64,000 nucleotides of DNA from Bacteroidales bacterium. GTDB taxonomy: Bacteria; Bacteroidota; Bacteroidia; Bacteroidales; UBA3824. The DNA lies in NCBI GenBank assembly GCA_017535325.1, contig JAFXUC010000063.1:1-64000 (forward strand), in the 5' to 3' direction. The notes under the pieces are model-generated. The model made no database searches. It saw only the letters and a list, made by a program, of their open reading frames with translations, and was not told the origin of the DNA. The translations under genes were made by a program, and so were the position numbers. This document shows, in pieces, positions 1 to 8,158 of this stretch; the first letter of the stretch is position 1; every line of letters starts with the position of its first letter.

Positions 1-1
1 C

Positions 2-304
2 AGCGAACACAGTTTCGGTATTCACGTCGCAAAATTAGCGGGCATGCCAAAAGCAGTTGTTGAACGGGCAAACCAAATTTTAAAAGAACTTGAAGGCTGC
101 GGCGAAAAAACTCCCGCCGTAAAGGGCGCAAAAGAAACAAAAAAATCTAAAAACGAGGGAATCCAACTGAGTTTCTTCCAGTTAGACGACCCCGTTCTGA
201 CCCAGATCCGCGACGAAATCAAAAAAATCGACATCAACAACTTAACGCCCGTTGAGGCTCTCAACAAGTTGAACGAAATAAAAAAGATAGTAGGAATGAA
301 ATAA
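2..304 (+). CDS. mutS: DNA mismatch repair protein MutS, C-terminal end (5' truncated by window edge)
   Basis: The frame is open from base 2 and reads [16 protein letters not shown]..., the conserved end of the MutS ATPase domain that follows the last Walker region (the [11 protein letters not shown]-type helix). It continues through a charged, low-complexity linker to a short C-terminal helical tail ending in KKIVGMK. MutS is the cytoplasmic mismatch sensor that recruits MutL. Only about 100 residues of a protein usually near 860-900 aa are present. The identification is secure from this motif, but the mismatch-binding domains cannot be inspected. The next gene starts 24 nt downstream, so the two could be cotranscribed. 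Confidence 0.93.
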   Translation, partial: SEHSFGIHVAKLAGMPKAVVERANQILKELEGCGEKTPAVKGAKETKKSKNEGIQLSFFQLDDPVLTQIRDEIKKIDINNLTPVEALNKLNEIKKIVGMK

Positions 305-328
305 TAATCAAACATAAAGTAAGAAAAA

Positions 329-1123
329 ATGATAAAGAAGTTATTAACATTAATCCTTGCCGCATTGACATTGGCATCGTGCGGCGGCAAAAAGCAGGAG
401 AAAATCCTCGTGCTTTTTTATTCTCAAAGCAACACCACAAAAACCGTTGCTCAGGAAATTCAGAAACAGTTGGGCTGCGACATCGAAGAAATTGAATGTG
501 CAGAGCCTTACACAGGCGAGTTCAAAGATGTAGCCGCACGCTGGCAGCAGGAAATGCAGGAAGGCAAAACCGCTGCAATCAACCCGCTCAAAAAAGACAT
601 TAAAGATTACGATGTTGTTTTCTTGGGATTCCCGATTTGGGGCGGAACGTATGCCTCGCCGGTTGCAACATTCTTGAAAGACGCTGATTTCAGCGGTAAA
701 AAACTCGTTCCTTTCTGCACGTTCGGAAGCGGCGGACTCAACACAAGCACTGCCGAATTGAAGAAAAACGCCAAAAACGCACAGTTGGTTGACGGTTACG
801 GAATACGTCAGGCAAGAATTTCTAACGCGGCAGCCGAAGTTGAGCAGTTTTTAATAAGAGCGGGTTTCAAACAAGGCACCGTTGAAGCGCTCCCTGAATT
901 TTCGGCTCAAAAAGAAGTTACCGACGAAGAAAAAGAGATTTTCCATAAGGCTTGCGACGGTTATCAGTTTCCGCTCGGCGAACCCGTAACGGCAGGCTCA
1001 CGCCAGATAAAAGGCGGAGTAGAATACCTCTATACCGTTGAAGGTCAGGACGGTAAACAATCAAAAATCTATGTTACGGCAAAAGAAAATTCTTCGCCCG
1101 AATTTACCGAAGTCGTAAGATAA
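329..1123 (+). CDS. Flavodoxin-family lipoprotein
   Basis: The protein has 264 aa. Residues 1-18 form a lipoprotein signal with lipobox LASC (lipidated Cys18), so it should sit in a membrane facing the periplasm. Residues 25-40 give a flavodoxin FMN-phosphate loop (YSQSNTT), and residues 98-112 (FLGFPIWGGTYASP) match the second flavin-contacting loop. The family carries out low-potential one- or two-electron transfer through FMN. The last roughly 75 residues, after about position 190, form an extra domain that I do not recognise. An exported flavodoxin is unusual, since most are cytoplasmic. The redox partner is unknown and the neighbours give no clue. Confidence 0.85.
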   Translation: MIKKLLTLILAALTLASCGGKKQEKILVLFYSQSNTTKTVAQEIQKQLGCDIEEIECAEPYTGEFKDVAARWQQEMQEGKTAAINPLKKDIKDYDVVFLGFPIWGGTYASPVATFLKDADFSGKKLVPFCTFGSGGLNTSTAELKKNAKNAQLVDGYGIRQARISNAAAEVEQFLIRAGFKQGTVEALPEFSAQKEVTDEEKEIFHKACDGYQFPLGEPVTAGSRQIKGGVEYLYTVEGQDGKQSKIYVTAKENSSPEFTEVVR

Positions 1124-1137
1124 TTTAATCTCACAAT

Positions 1138-1788
1138 ATGAAAAAAACGCTGTCATTTCTGATTCTGCCGCTGATTTTTTGTGCGATGATAATCATCACT
1201 TTTGCGGCGGGGCATGCTTTTGACTGCGTTTTTTTTCGTCTCGGAATTTATCCCCGTCATTTGTCCGGGCTTATCGGCGTAATTTTTTCTCCGCTCATTC
1301 ACGGCGATTTGGAACATCTGCTCTCCAACCTTTCCGCGCTGCCGGTCCTGACTGGCATGCTGACGCTTGTTTACAGACAAAATTACTTCAAAATTTTCTC
1401 TGTTTTGTATTTGTCAACGGGTATTTTAGTGTGGCTGTTTGCCCGCGAAAGTTACCATATCGGAGCAAGCGGAATGATTTACGCTTTGGCGTCGTTTCTT
1501 TTTTTCGGCGGAATCATTGCCGGCGACAAAGGCTCTGCGGCAATTTCAATGCTGACCATAATGCTCTACGGTTCAATGATTTGGGGCATTTTCCCCTTGG
1601 AAGAGCATGTCAGTTGGGAGTCTCATGCCTTGGGCGCGGTTGTAGGATTTTTTGCGGCGTTTGTTTTCGTCAAGGAAAAACCGAAAAAAGTTATCACCGA
1701 CAAGGATTTCGACTTCACAAATCCCGGATTCAAAGAATTTTCCGAAACCTCAGTTTACGAAAAAATCAATTATCAATTTAAAGAATAA
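1138..1788 (+). CDS. Rhomboid-family intramembrane serine protease
   Basis: The protein has 216 aa with about six hydrophobic segments. The catalytic Ser111 lies in GASG (residues 109-112) and the partner His163 in SHALGAVVG. An H-x-x-x-N pattern around residues 60-64 (EHLLSN) matches the oxyanion-stabilising part of the family. Rhomboids cut substrate transmembrane helices inside the bilayer. The size and architecture fit the small bacterial form with no extra domain. It starts 14 nt after the flavodoxin gene and ends 4 nt before the esterase start, so the three probably form one transcript. The substrate is unknown. Confidence 0.88.
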   Translation: MKKTLSFLILPLIFCAMIIITFAAGHAFDCVFFRLGIYPRHLSGLIGVIFSPLIHGDLEHLLSNLSALPVLTGMLTLVYRQNYFKIFSVLYLSTGILVWLFARESYHIGASGMIYALASFLFFGGIIAGDKGSAAISMLTIMLYGSMIWGIFPLEEHVSWESHALGAVVGFFAAFVFVKEKPKKVITDKDFDFTNPGFKEFSETSVYEKINYQFKE

Positions 1789-1792
1789 AATC

Positions 1793-2830
1793 ATGAAAAA
1801 AATTTTACCGTTATTAATGTCTGCCGCGTTGTTTTCGTGCCAGCCCTCCGAAATGACTATTACCGGCGACAACGCTCTCATCACGGCAATCGGACGTTAC
1901 GAAAACAATGCCGCAGGCGCAAAAATGTATTCCGCAGGCGGTTATTTTACTTTTGCGTTTCAGGGCAAAAACTGCGAACTTTCTGTTCTTAACGACGGCG
2001 AGTTTGACCACAGTTTTTTGGAACTCGTTGTGGACGGCGAGCCTAAAAAAATCCGTGTCGGAAGAGGCGATACGACCTTTGTTATCAAACAGGATGAAGA
2101 CAAACTTCACCAAGTGATTCTCTGCCGCGATAGCGAAACAATGATGAGTTTTACTCAAATTAAAAGCATCAAAGCCGAAAAAATTCTTGCTTGGACACCT
2201 GAAACTAACCTTAAAATCGAGTTTATCGGCAATTCCATCACCAGCGGCTGCGACTGCGATTCGTCGCTTGTCAGCCTCAAAGATTACAAATGGGGCGACT
2301 GGCACAGAGCGTATTTCGCTTACGGTCCGCAGACGGCAAGAAATCTCAACGCACAGTATTCCCTCGCCTCGGTTTCGGGAATCGGCTTGATACATTCGTG
2401 CTGCGATATGAATCTGACAATGCCTCAAATTTACGACAAAGTTTTAATGCGTTATGATACAATTAGTTATGATTTTTCTTTTAAGCCGGATTTGATTTGC
2501 TGCTGTCTCGGTCAAAACGACGGAATCCAAGACAATGAAACCTTTGTTTCAGCATACGTCAACTTCGTTAAAATGCTGAAAGAGAAAAATCCCTCGGCAA
2601 AAAACATCGTCCTCTTAAACTCGCCGATGGCAAACGACAGTCTTAACACTTGGATGCAGGAGGTTTTGCCTCAGGTTGTGGAACGTCTTACAAACGACGG
2701 CGTAACCGGCGTTAAAAATTTTGAGTTTTCGCACAACAAAAATAACGGCGGCGCAATGCACCCGGACGTTCAGCAACAAGGCGAAGCGGCAAAAGAGTTG
2801 ACGGATTTCCTGAAAAAAGAAGTTTTATAA
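1793..2830 (+). CDS. SGNH-type carbohydrate esterase lipoprotein (CE2-like)
   Basis: The protein has 345 aa from ATG 1793. A longer frame from 1652 would overlap the rhomboid gene and hide the signal peptide, so I reject that start. Lipobox LFSC places the lipidated Cys at 16. Residues about 20-130 look like an all-beta N-terminal domain, and residues 140-345 form an SGNH hydrolase with Ser148 in GNSIT, Asn242 in GQND and His323 in MHPD. There is no Asp three residues before the His. CE2 acetyl esterases are known to work with a Ser-His dyad, so this fits that family. The likely role is deacetylation of plant or host polysaccharides at the cell surface. Confidence 0.8.
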   Translation: MKKILPLLMSAALFSCQPSEMTITGDNALITAIGRYENNAAGAKMYSAGGYFTFAFQGKNCELSVLNDGEFDHSFLELVVDGEPKKIRVGRGDTTFVIKQDEDKLHQVILCRDSETMMSFTQIKSIKAEKILAWTPETNLKIEFIGNSITSGCDCDSSLVSLKDYKWGDWHRAYFAYGPQTARNLNAQYSLASVSGIGLIHSCCDMNLTMPQIYDKVLMRYDTISYDFSFKPDLICCCLGQNDGIQDNETFVSAYVNFVKMLKEKNPSAKNIVLLNSPMANDSLNTWMQEVLPQVVERLTNDGVTGVKNFEFSHNKNNGGAMHPDVQQQGEAAKELTDFLKKEVL

Positions 2831-3784
2831 TTTTTTCAGAGAATATTTTTTGTTTGGCGTAATCAAATCAAGCGCGATAAAACTGCCGTCTTCACTGCGG
2901 TAGACTTCGAGGTCGATTTTTTGTGCAAAACGGAAAAGTCTGCCGCCGATGAAATTGGTTTTGGTTTTTGACTCAGGCTCTGAATTTTCCGCCAAAATTT
3001 TGGGAAATTCCGTTTGCGGAAGTTCGTTTTTCAAAACGTTTTCAACTCTGAGAGACGACAAATCCGCACCGGCAAGTGTTTCATTTTCTGCGCTTTTGAT
3101 TATTACGTCATCTTCCATATCCGGCAGCGGTAAAACTGTTTCTTCAACGGTTTTTACCGCTGCTGTTTTTTTAGGCTTTGCAGTATTTTCCGCTAAAAAA
3201 GTCTGCTGAGGCTCTAAGACAATATTTTTTTCGACAGACTTTCTTGTTTTTATTTCATAATTGCAAGTGTAAACTCCTGAAATTTCCTTAGTTGTCTCCT
3301 GAAAGAAAAACGCCGCAAAAATCCCTGCAATCAAAACAGCCGCAACAGCAGCCGCATACCGCCAAAAAACAAGAGCGAAATGTTTCAAACCGTTTTTGTT
3401 TTCGTAAACAATCTGCGAATCAGCCTGCAATTTTGTACGGGAATATAATGCAACGTCTTTTTTGAAAGACGCGCTCTCTGATATAAGTTTTTGATATTCA
3501 GTTTGTTCTTCTTTGGTTGCAAGTCCTTCCAAAACCGAAACCGCCAAACGGTCAGAATATTTAAATTCCGGATAGTCAAATTCCGAGGTGTGTTTCAGAC
3601 TGTCTTTTTTCTCAAAAACAACATTACCGGCATCAAGCCTGAATTCAGAAATTCCTTCAAGCATTTCCCTGTATTGAGGATTTTTTTTCAAAAAAACTTC
3701 CACCTGCTTTTTGTCCTCTTGGGAAAGGCTTCCTTCCGAATAGTCAAGCAGATACTCTTCTATATTTTCTTTGTTAACTTTCAT
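2825..3784 (-). CDS. Membrane anti-sigma factor-like protein
   Basis: The protein has 319 aa. The N-terminal cytoplasmic part holds two similar helical units, residues about 7-43 (EYLLDYSEGSLS...) and 78-115 (LAVSVLEGLATKEE...), each resembling the sigma-binding segment of Bacteroidetes anti-sigma factors. One transmembrane helix spans residues 136-161, followed by a periplasmic tail rich in Lys, Glu and Thr. It begins 2 nt after the ECF sigma gene, the usual arrangement for a sigma/anti-sigma pair. It lacks a clear zinc-binding His-x3-Cys-x2-Cys motif. Its stop overlaps the stop region of the converging esterase gene by 6 nt. Confidence 0.7.
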   Translation of the reverse strand: MKVNKENIEEYLLDYSEGSLSQEDKKQVEVFLKKNPQYREMLEGISEFRLDAGNVVFEKKDSLKHTSEFDYPEFKYSDRLAVSVLEGLATKEEQTEYQKLISESASFKKDVALYSRTKLQADSQIVYENKNGLKHFALVFWRYAAAVAAVLIAGIFAAFFFQETTKEISGVYTCNYEIKTRKSVEKNIVLEPQQTFLAENTAKPKKTAAVKTVEETVLPLPDMEDDVIIKSAENETLAGADLSSLRVENVLKNELPQTEFPKILAENSEPESKTKTNFIGGRLFRFAQKIDLEVYRSEDGSFIALDLITPNKKYSLKKL

Positions 3785-3786
3785 TT

Positions 3787-4287
3787 CTAAAACTCGTTTA
3801 CTGTTACACCGGATTTTTCAAGCATATTTTTCATTGCGACCCTGCCGCGGAAAATATAAACTTTTACGGCAGAAAGGCTGAGCGAGGTGATTTTTGAGAT
3901 TTCCTCGTAGGAATATCCCTCGTAATCCCTCAAAATTATTACGCTGCGCTGCTCGGCGGGAAGCCTTTTGAGAGCATACTCCAAAGCCTCTTTCACTCCG
4001 TCGAACTGCGGAAAACTGTCCTGAACTATATCAACGCCCAATTCTACGGGCGTGGAAATCTTGGCGTGGTTTTTCCGCAAAAAATCAATCATAGTAGTGT
4101 AAGCACAGGCAAAAAGATAAGATTTCGCTTTCTGAAAATCAATATCCTCATGCCTGAGCCACATTTTTTCGTAAGAATCCTGAACAATGTCTTCGGCAGA
4201 GGCGTAGTCCGAAATGTTTTTCAGCACAAACCTGAAAACATAATCGGAATACGCATCGGCACATTTATTAAATTCTTCACGTGTCAT
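3787..4287 (-). CDS. ECF-subfamily RNA polymerase sigma factor
   Basis: The protein has 166 aa, the normal size for an ECF sigma. Region 2 (residues about 8-75) contains EDIVQDSYEKMW and the helix AKSYLFACAYTTMIDFLRK that binds core polymerase and the -10 element. Region 4 (about 105-155) contains LPAEQRSVIILRDYEGYSYEEIS followed by a helix-turn-helix (LSLSAVKVYIFRGR). It lies between an outer-membrane protein gene (5 nt upstream) and a membrane anti-sigma gene (2 nt downstream). It is therefore probably held inactive at the membrane and released by an envelope signal. Confidence 0.92.
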   Translation of the reverse strand: MTREEFNKCADAYSDYVFRFVLKNISDYASAEDIVQDSYEKMWLRHEDIDFQKAKSYLFACAYTTMIDFLRKNHAKISTPVELGVDIVQDSFPQFDGVKEALEYALKRLPAEQRSVIILRDYEGYSYEEISKITSLSLSAVKVYIFRGRVAMKNMLEKSGVTVNEF

Positions 4288-4292
4288 AGAAG

Positions 4293-5279
4293 TTAAAAGT
4301 TAAATTTTACGCCGATTGCAAACGGATACAACTCAGGACCGCGACCGTCCTTGAAAAGTTGCAAGGGGGAATATTCCGCAAAGACCTGAACGCCGTCATA
4401 ACCGATACCGCCGATAACAGCATAGCGGAAAAGTTGCGACTGAAAATCTCCGTGAATGCGGTTTTTCTTTTTCTCGCCGTCAATATCATAAATCTGCTTG
4501 ATGCGGCTGCCTACCCTGACACCGCCTTTTATGCCGGCGTTGATGTAGAATTTTTCTCTTCCGGAGGGAACGTTGAACTCAAAAACCAGCGGGAAATTCA
4601 AATACATAAGTCTGAAATTCTGACGTTTGTAATTGATTGCGGAGTTTTCATAACCGACCTGTCCGTCCCTTACGATAAGATTGATGTCTTTGGCAAGCGA
4701 ATAATGGTTGAACTCCAAATCACAGCCGAAGGTCATACCGAACTTTCTGCAAAACGGCACGTCGTGTCCGGCAAAATAGATGTCAAGACAAAAACTGCGG
4801 CTCTCGTTTAGGTTCATAAAATCAGCCTCGTGAGAGTCTGAGTTCGGGTTCATAAGTCCGTTGACCGCGAAGAAAATACCTGTCAGATGACTTTCAAAAT
4901 CCCTGTTGCGGCTTTTGATTTCCAAATCGTAACGCGGAATTTCGATGCTGTAATGACGGCGGTTGTAAGAGCCGCTTTTTTCGAGTTTTTCCAACTGGTC
5001 TTCAATCTCCTCGATTGAATCCTCAATGTCGTCAATGCCTTTTTCGAGCGCGTCGATTTGCATTTCAATAAGTTCCTCGGCAACCATGCCTTTGAGGGCT
5101 TTGATACTGTCTTTCATGTGACGGAATTTTTCCTTTCCGGCAATGAGGTTTTCTTTTTTGTTCAACAAATCCTGCTGCGCTTTGCGGTAGAGTTCGGCGG
5201 AGAGTGAATCAAAATTTTCCTGCGCCTGAGCGGTCATGCAAAAAAACAAAACCGCCATAATAGTAAATAATGTTTTCAT
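4293..5279 (-). CDS. Outer-membrane beta-barrel protein with N-terminal coiled coil
   Basis: The protein has 328 aa from ATG 5279. This start gives a clean signal peptide (MKTLFTIMAVLFFCMTAQAQ); an ATG 12 nt upstream is also possible. Residues about 25-105 are a strongly charged coiled coil (KDSIKALKGMVAEE..., ...GIDDIEDSIEEIEDQLEKLEK). The remainder alternates polar and hydrophobic residues and ends in an aromatic (GVKFNF), typical of a barrel C-terminus. It is the first gene of an apparent OMP-sigma-anti-sigma unit, so it may be the envelope sensor or an autoregulated target. I cannot assign a substrate. Confidence 0.65.
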   Translation of the reverse strand: MKTLFTIMAVLFFCMTAQAQENFDSLSAELYRKAQQDLLNKKENLIAGKEKFRHMKDSIKALKGMVAEELIEMQIDALEKGIDDIEDSIEEIEDQLEKLEKSGSYNRRHYSIEIPRYDLEIKSRNRDFESHLTGIFFAVNGLMNPNSDSHEADFMNLNESRSFCLDIYFAGHDVPFCRKFGMTFGCDLEFNHYSLAKDINLIVRDGQVGYENSAINYKRQNFRLMYLNFPLVFEFNVPSGREKFYINAGIKGGVRVGSRIKQIYDIDGEKKKNRIHGDFQSQLFRYAVIGGIGYDGVQVFAEYSPLQLFKDGRGPELYPFAIGVKFNF

Positions 5280-5320
5280 GATTTTATACATTTTAAAAAT
5301 TTATTTACTACTATGACGGA

Positions 5321-5328
5321 CTAAGGTA
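5321..5328 (-). promoter_or_regulatory. Possible -7 element for the OMP-sigma-anti-sigma operon
   Basis: On the minus strand the bases read TACCTTAG, one mismatch from the TAnnTTTG consensus, about 40 nt upstream of ATG 5279 and just past the stop of glmM. This is a plausible but weak match. Confidence 0.4.
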
Positions 5329-5336
5329 AAAAAAAG

Positions 5337-6740
5337 TTACAGAAGATTTTTAATTTTTTCAATCATTTCTTCCGCCAACTTGTCAGCAGCCTCCTGAGAT
5401 TTTGCCTCGGTGTATATTCTGATAATCGGCTCGGTGTTGGATTTTCTGAGGTGAACCCAGTTTTCTTTGAAGTCTATTTTTACGCCGTCGATTGTCGTAA
5501 CCTGAGTGTCAGGCATTTTGGAATATACTTCTTCAACTTTTTTCAAAAGCGAATCCACGTTGATTTCGGGTGTCAACTGGATTTTGTTTTTGCTCATAAA
5601 ATATTGCGGATAAGTCTGTTTTAATTCCGAAACTTTTTTGCCGCATTTTGCCAAATAAGTAAGGAAGAGCGCGATTCCGACAATAGAATCCCTGCCGTAA
5701 TGCAGTTCGGGATAGATAACTCCGCCGTTGCCTTCGCCGCCGATAACAGCACCTATTTCTTTCATTTTGGTAACAACGTTCAACTCGCCGACAGCCGAAG
5801 CCTCGTATTTGCCGCCTAATTTTTCGGTAACGTCCCTTAACGCGCGGCTTGACGAAAGATTGCTTGCCGTGTTGCCTTTTTTGTGCTGCAAAATATAGTC
5901 CGCAACCGAAACCAAAGTGTATTCCTCGCCGAACATTTCGCCGTCTTCCTGCATGATTGCAAGGCGGTCAACGTCGGGGTCAACGGCAAAACCTACGTCC
6001 GCTTTTTTCTCCTTAACAGCCTCAGCCAGACCGACGAGGTTTTGTTTCAAGGGTTCGGGATTGTGCGCAAAATTGCCGTCGGGTTCGTCGTTGAGAATTG
6101 TGTAGTTGCTAACGCCGAGAGCCTCCAATAGGTCAGGGATAATAAGTGCGCCGACAGAGTTGATAACGTCAACGCAAACTGTAAAGTCAGCCTTTTTAAT
6201 TGCTTCTACGTCAACGAGTTCCAAATCCAAAACCTTCTGAATATGAACGTTTTCAAAACCTCTTACGGGAGTAATTTTTCCTAAGTTGTCCACGCCCGGA
6301 AAACCGGCTGAGGTCTCTGCCTTTTCGGAAAGTTCAACAATAAGCCTGCCGTCTGCCGCGTTTAAAAACTCGCCGTCTTTGTTGAGGAGTTTCAAGGCGT
6401 TCCATTCTCTCGGATTGTGGCTTGCGGTCCAGATGATTCCACCGTCAGCCTTAAATTCCGTAACGGCAATTTCCGTTGTGGGAGTTGTTGCGAGGTCAAT
6501 GTCGATGACTTCTACTCCGCACATTGTCAAAGTGCTTGAAACCAACTGCTTAACATGAGAGCCTGAAATTCTGGCGTCTCTGCCGACTACGACTTTGTAA
6601 GCCTCGGACGAAGGGTTTTGTTTTTTTATCCATTGAGCATACGCCACCGTAAATTTTACGATGTCAAGAGGCGTGAGATTGTCGCCGGCTAAGCCGCCTA
6701 TCGTGCCTCTGATTCCTGATATTGATTTTATTAATGACAT
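5337..6740 (-). CDS. glmM: Phosphoglucosamine mutase
   Basis: The protein has 467 aa and belongs to the alpha-D-phosphohexomutase family. The phospho-acceptor Ser107 lies in TASHNP (residues 105-110). The metal loop is DPDVDR (Asp254, 256, 258), the sugar-binding region is GGEGNGGVIYPELHYGRDS, and the phosphate-binding loop is RKSNTEPIIRIYTEA. GlmM converts glucosamine-6-phosphate to glucosamine-1-phosphate for UDP-GlcNAc and peptidoglycan. A phosphomannomutase role cannot be fully excluded, but this is the branch normally called GlmM in Bacteroidetes, and murA lies nearby. It starts 3 nt after the deacylase gene. Confidence 0.85.
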   Translation of the reverse strand: MSLIKSISGIRGTIGGLAGDNLTPLDIVKFTVAYAQWIKKQNPSSEAYKVVVGRDARISGSHVKQLVSSTLTMCGVEVIDIDLATTPTTEIAVTEFKADGGIIWTASHNPREWNALKLLNKDGEFLNAADGRLIVELSEKAETSAGFPGVDNLGKITPVRGFENVHIQKVLDLELVDVEAIKKADFTVCVDVINSVGALIIPDLLEALGVSNYTILNDEPDGNFAHNPEPLKQNLVGLAEAVKEKKADVGFAVDPDVDRLAIMQEDGEMFGEEYTLVSVADYILQHKKGNTASNLSSSRALRDVTEKLGGKYEASAVGELNVVTKMKEIGAVIGGEGNGGVIYPELHYGRDSIVGIALFLTYLAKCGKKVSELKQTYPQYFMSKNKIQLTPEINVDSLLKKVEEVYSKMPDTQVTTIDGVKIDFKENWVHLRKSNTEPIIRIYTEAKSQEAADKLAEEMIEKIKNLL

Positions 6741-6743
6741 ATT

Positions 6744-7265
6744 TTAGTAAAGTTTTAAAAATTCAAAAGTGTTTCCAATTACCGAAAGATATTTTCTGAA
6801 ATTTTCCTGGCTGATTACAACCGTTCCCGTGCAGTCGTTAGGGTGAAAACTCAGACTTTCAGCGTTTTGGAGAGTTTCGTCCAAAAACAGATGAACGTGG
6901 TTTTCCTTGTCGTTGATAAGTCCGAAAGGCGAAACGCTGCCCGGCAAAAGTCCTAAATATTTTTCCATTCTTTCCTGTGATGCAAACGAGAGTTTTCCCG
7001 GAGCGGGCAATCCTTTGGAAGTAAGAGCCGCTTTGAGAGTGGCTTCCAAAGAGTGAATGTCAAGGTCATAATCACAGTTGAAACAAACAAGATAATGCTT
7101 GTTTCCTTTGTGGTTTCTGAAAAAAAGATTTTTGCAGTGAACAGAGCCGTCGTTTTTCCACCATTTTTTAGCCTCCTCGATGGTTTTGCCTTCGGGGTGG
7201 TCGTAATTGGAAAACTCTATTCCGTTTTCCTGCAAAAAATTGTATACAACTTCTTTTCTTGTCAT
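6744..7265 (-). CDS. YbaK/ProX-type aminoacyl-tRNA deacylase
   Basis: The protein has 173 aa, a single-domain YbaK/EbsC-fold protein. Conserved features are HPEGKTIEEA near the N-terminus, HCKNLFFRNHKGNKHYLV with the catalytic Lys region, and GSVSPFGLINDKENHVHLFLD. Family members hydrolyse wrongly charged tRNA, usually Ala-tRNA(Pro) or Cys-tRNA(Pro), in the cytoplasm. The sequence resembles the stand-alone PrdX/ProXp-ala branch, though the exact specificity cannot be read by eye. It sits between a DUF4250 gene (1 nt gap) and glmM (3 nt gap) and is likely cotranscribed with both. Confidence 0.82.
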   Translation of the reverse strand: MTRKEVVYNFLQENGIEFSNYDHPEGKTIEEAKKWWKNDGSVHCKNLFFRNHKGNKHYLVCFNCDYDLDIHSLEATLKAALTSKGLPAPGKLSFASQERMEKYLGLLPGSVSPFGLINDKENHVHLFLDETLQNAESLSFHPNDCTGTVVISQENFRKYLSVIGNTFEFLKLY

Positions 7266-7266
7266 T

Positions 7267-7449
7267 TTACCAAATTTTGTTTTGCTGTTCGTTGTATTCG
7301 TAACCGCCTGATTTCAAACGGTTAAGAAGTTCGTTTTTGTCAATATCCATATCCTCGCACATTTCGTCGAGCGAGGGATAATTGTCCCTAAGTTTTTGAT
7401 TTACAAAACTCATCAACATTACCGGGTCTTGCGGCAGATTTTCGTACAT
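7267..7449 (-). CDS. DUF4250 small protein
   Basis: The protein has 60 aa and starts MYENLPQDPVMLMSFVNQKLRD. It matches the compact DUF4250 family throughout (LRDNYPSLDEMCEDMDID, then SGGYEYNEQQN). The fold is predicted helical and the function is unknown. Its tight spacing to the downstream tRNA deacylase suggests a shared transcript. It is complete at the usual family length. Confidence 0.85.
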   Translation of the reverse strand: MYENLPQDPVMLMSFVNQKLRDNYPSLDEMCEDMDIDKNELLNRLKSGGYEYNEQQNKIW

Positions 7450-7457
7450 AACGCTTT

Positions 7458-8075
7458 TTAATTATATTCAAATGTTTTCAAAATTTTTGTGTTTTCTTCT
7501 CTTACAACGCGACTCCAAGCATCATAACCAAACTCAACAACTTCCGAGCAACCGCTCTGCAAATCTGTAACTTTTTGACTTTCAAGCAGTCCAGAATTTG
7601 CATTGTAAACAAATTCCGTCCGTCTGAACTCTTTGCCCTTAAAGCCGTATTCGCTTTTTGTCAAAACTTTTTGCGAAGAAGCCTCATAAAGGTAAACAAT
7701 CCGCTCTTTTTCTTCGTCGTCTTCGTTTATAGTTCTTATCATCAAAGAGTCAGGGGTATAAAAATAAGTTTTCAGCCAAGCCTTTCCGTCTTCAAACGAA
7801 TATTCCTCACTGCCGATTTTGCCGTCAGGCTTGTAAAAAAACTTTACTTTTTCAACCAAAAGACCCTTGCCGTCGTAAATTAATTTACCGTTTTTTTGGT
7901 TTTTGTCATTGTAATTTGTGATACTTTTCCGCGTTAACACGCCTTTTTCGTCAAATTCTTTGAGTAAAACCTCATTACCAAAGCCGTCAAATTCGGCACA
8001 GGAGATGACATATTCATCCTTTCCGGTAAATTTTTCTTTAACTTTTGTAATTATTGATTTAAATATTGCCGTCAT
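7458..8075 (-). CDS. Hypothetical protein with YD/MORN-like beta repeats
   Basis: The protein has 205 aa with no signal peptide. After a short N-terminal helix it consists of successive short strands with Tyr, Phe and Gly at regular spacing (NGKLIYDGKGLLVEKVKFFYKPDGKIG, FVYNANSGLLESQKV, FGYDAWSRVVREE). This resembles the YD or toxin-immunity type of beta repeat. I do not recognise a named family. It has its own promoter-like element upstream and lies 83 nt downstream of murA. Confidence 0.55.
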   Translation of the reverse strand: MTAIFKSIITKVKEKFTGKDEYVISCAEFDGFGNEVLLKEFDEKGVLTRKSITNYNDKNQKNGKLIYDGKGLLVEKVKFFYKPDGKIGSEEYSFEDGKAWLKTYFYTPDSLMIRTINEDDEEKERIVYLYEASSQKVLTKSEYGFKGKEFRRTEFVYNANSGLLESQKVTDLQSGCSEVVEFGYDAWSRVVREENTKILKTFEYN

Positions 8076-8109
8076 TGTTGTCGCGTTAAAATAATATTAA
8101 TAGTACTGG

Positions 8110-8117
8110 CAAATATA
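8110..8117 (-). promoter_or_regulatory. -7 element (TATATTTG) for the 8075-7458 gene
   Basis: The minus strand reads TATATTTG, matching TAnnTTTG, about 35 nt upstream of ATG 8075 in the AT-rich spacer after murA. Confidence 0.5.
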
Positions 8118-8158
8118 ATATTATTTTAACAATAAAGCAACTTTAAATCAAAATATTT

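Noticed and set aside
1652-1792. Upstream extension of the SGNH esterase
   Set aside because: It overlaps the rhomboid gene and puts the lipoprotein signal at residue 48. The ATG at 1793 gives a proper signal peptide.
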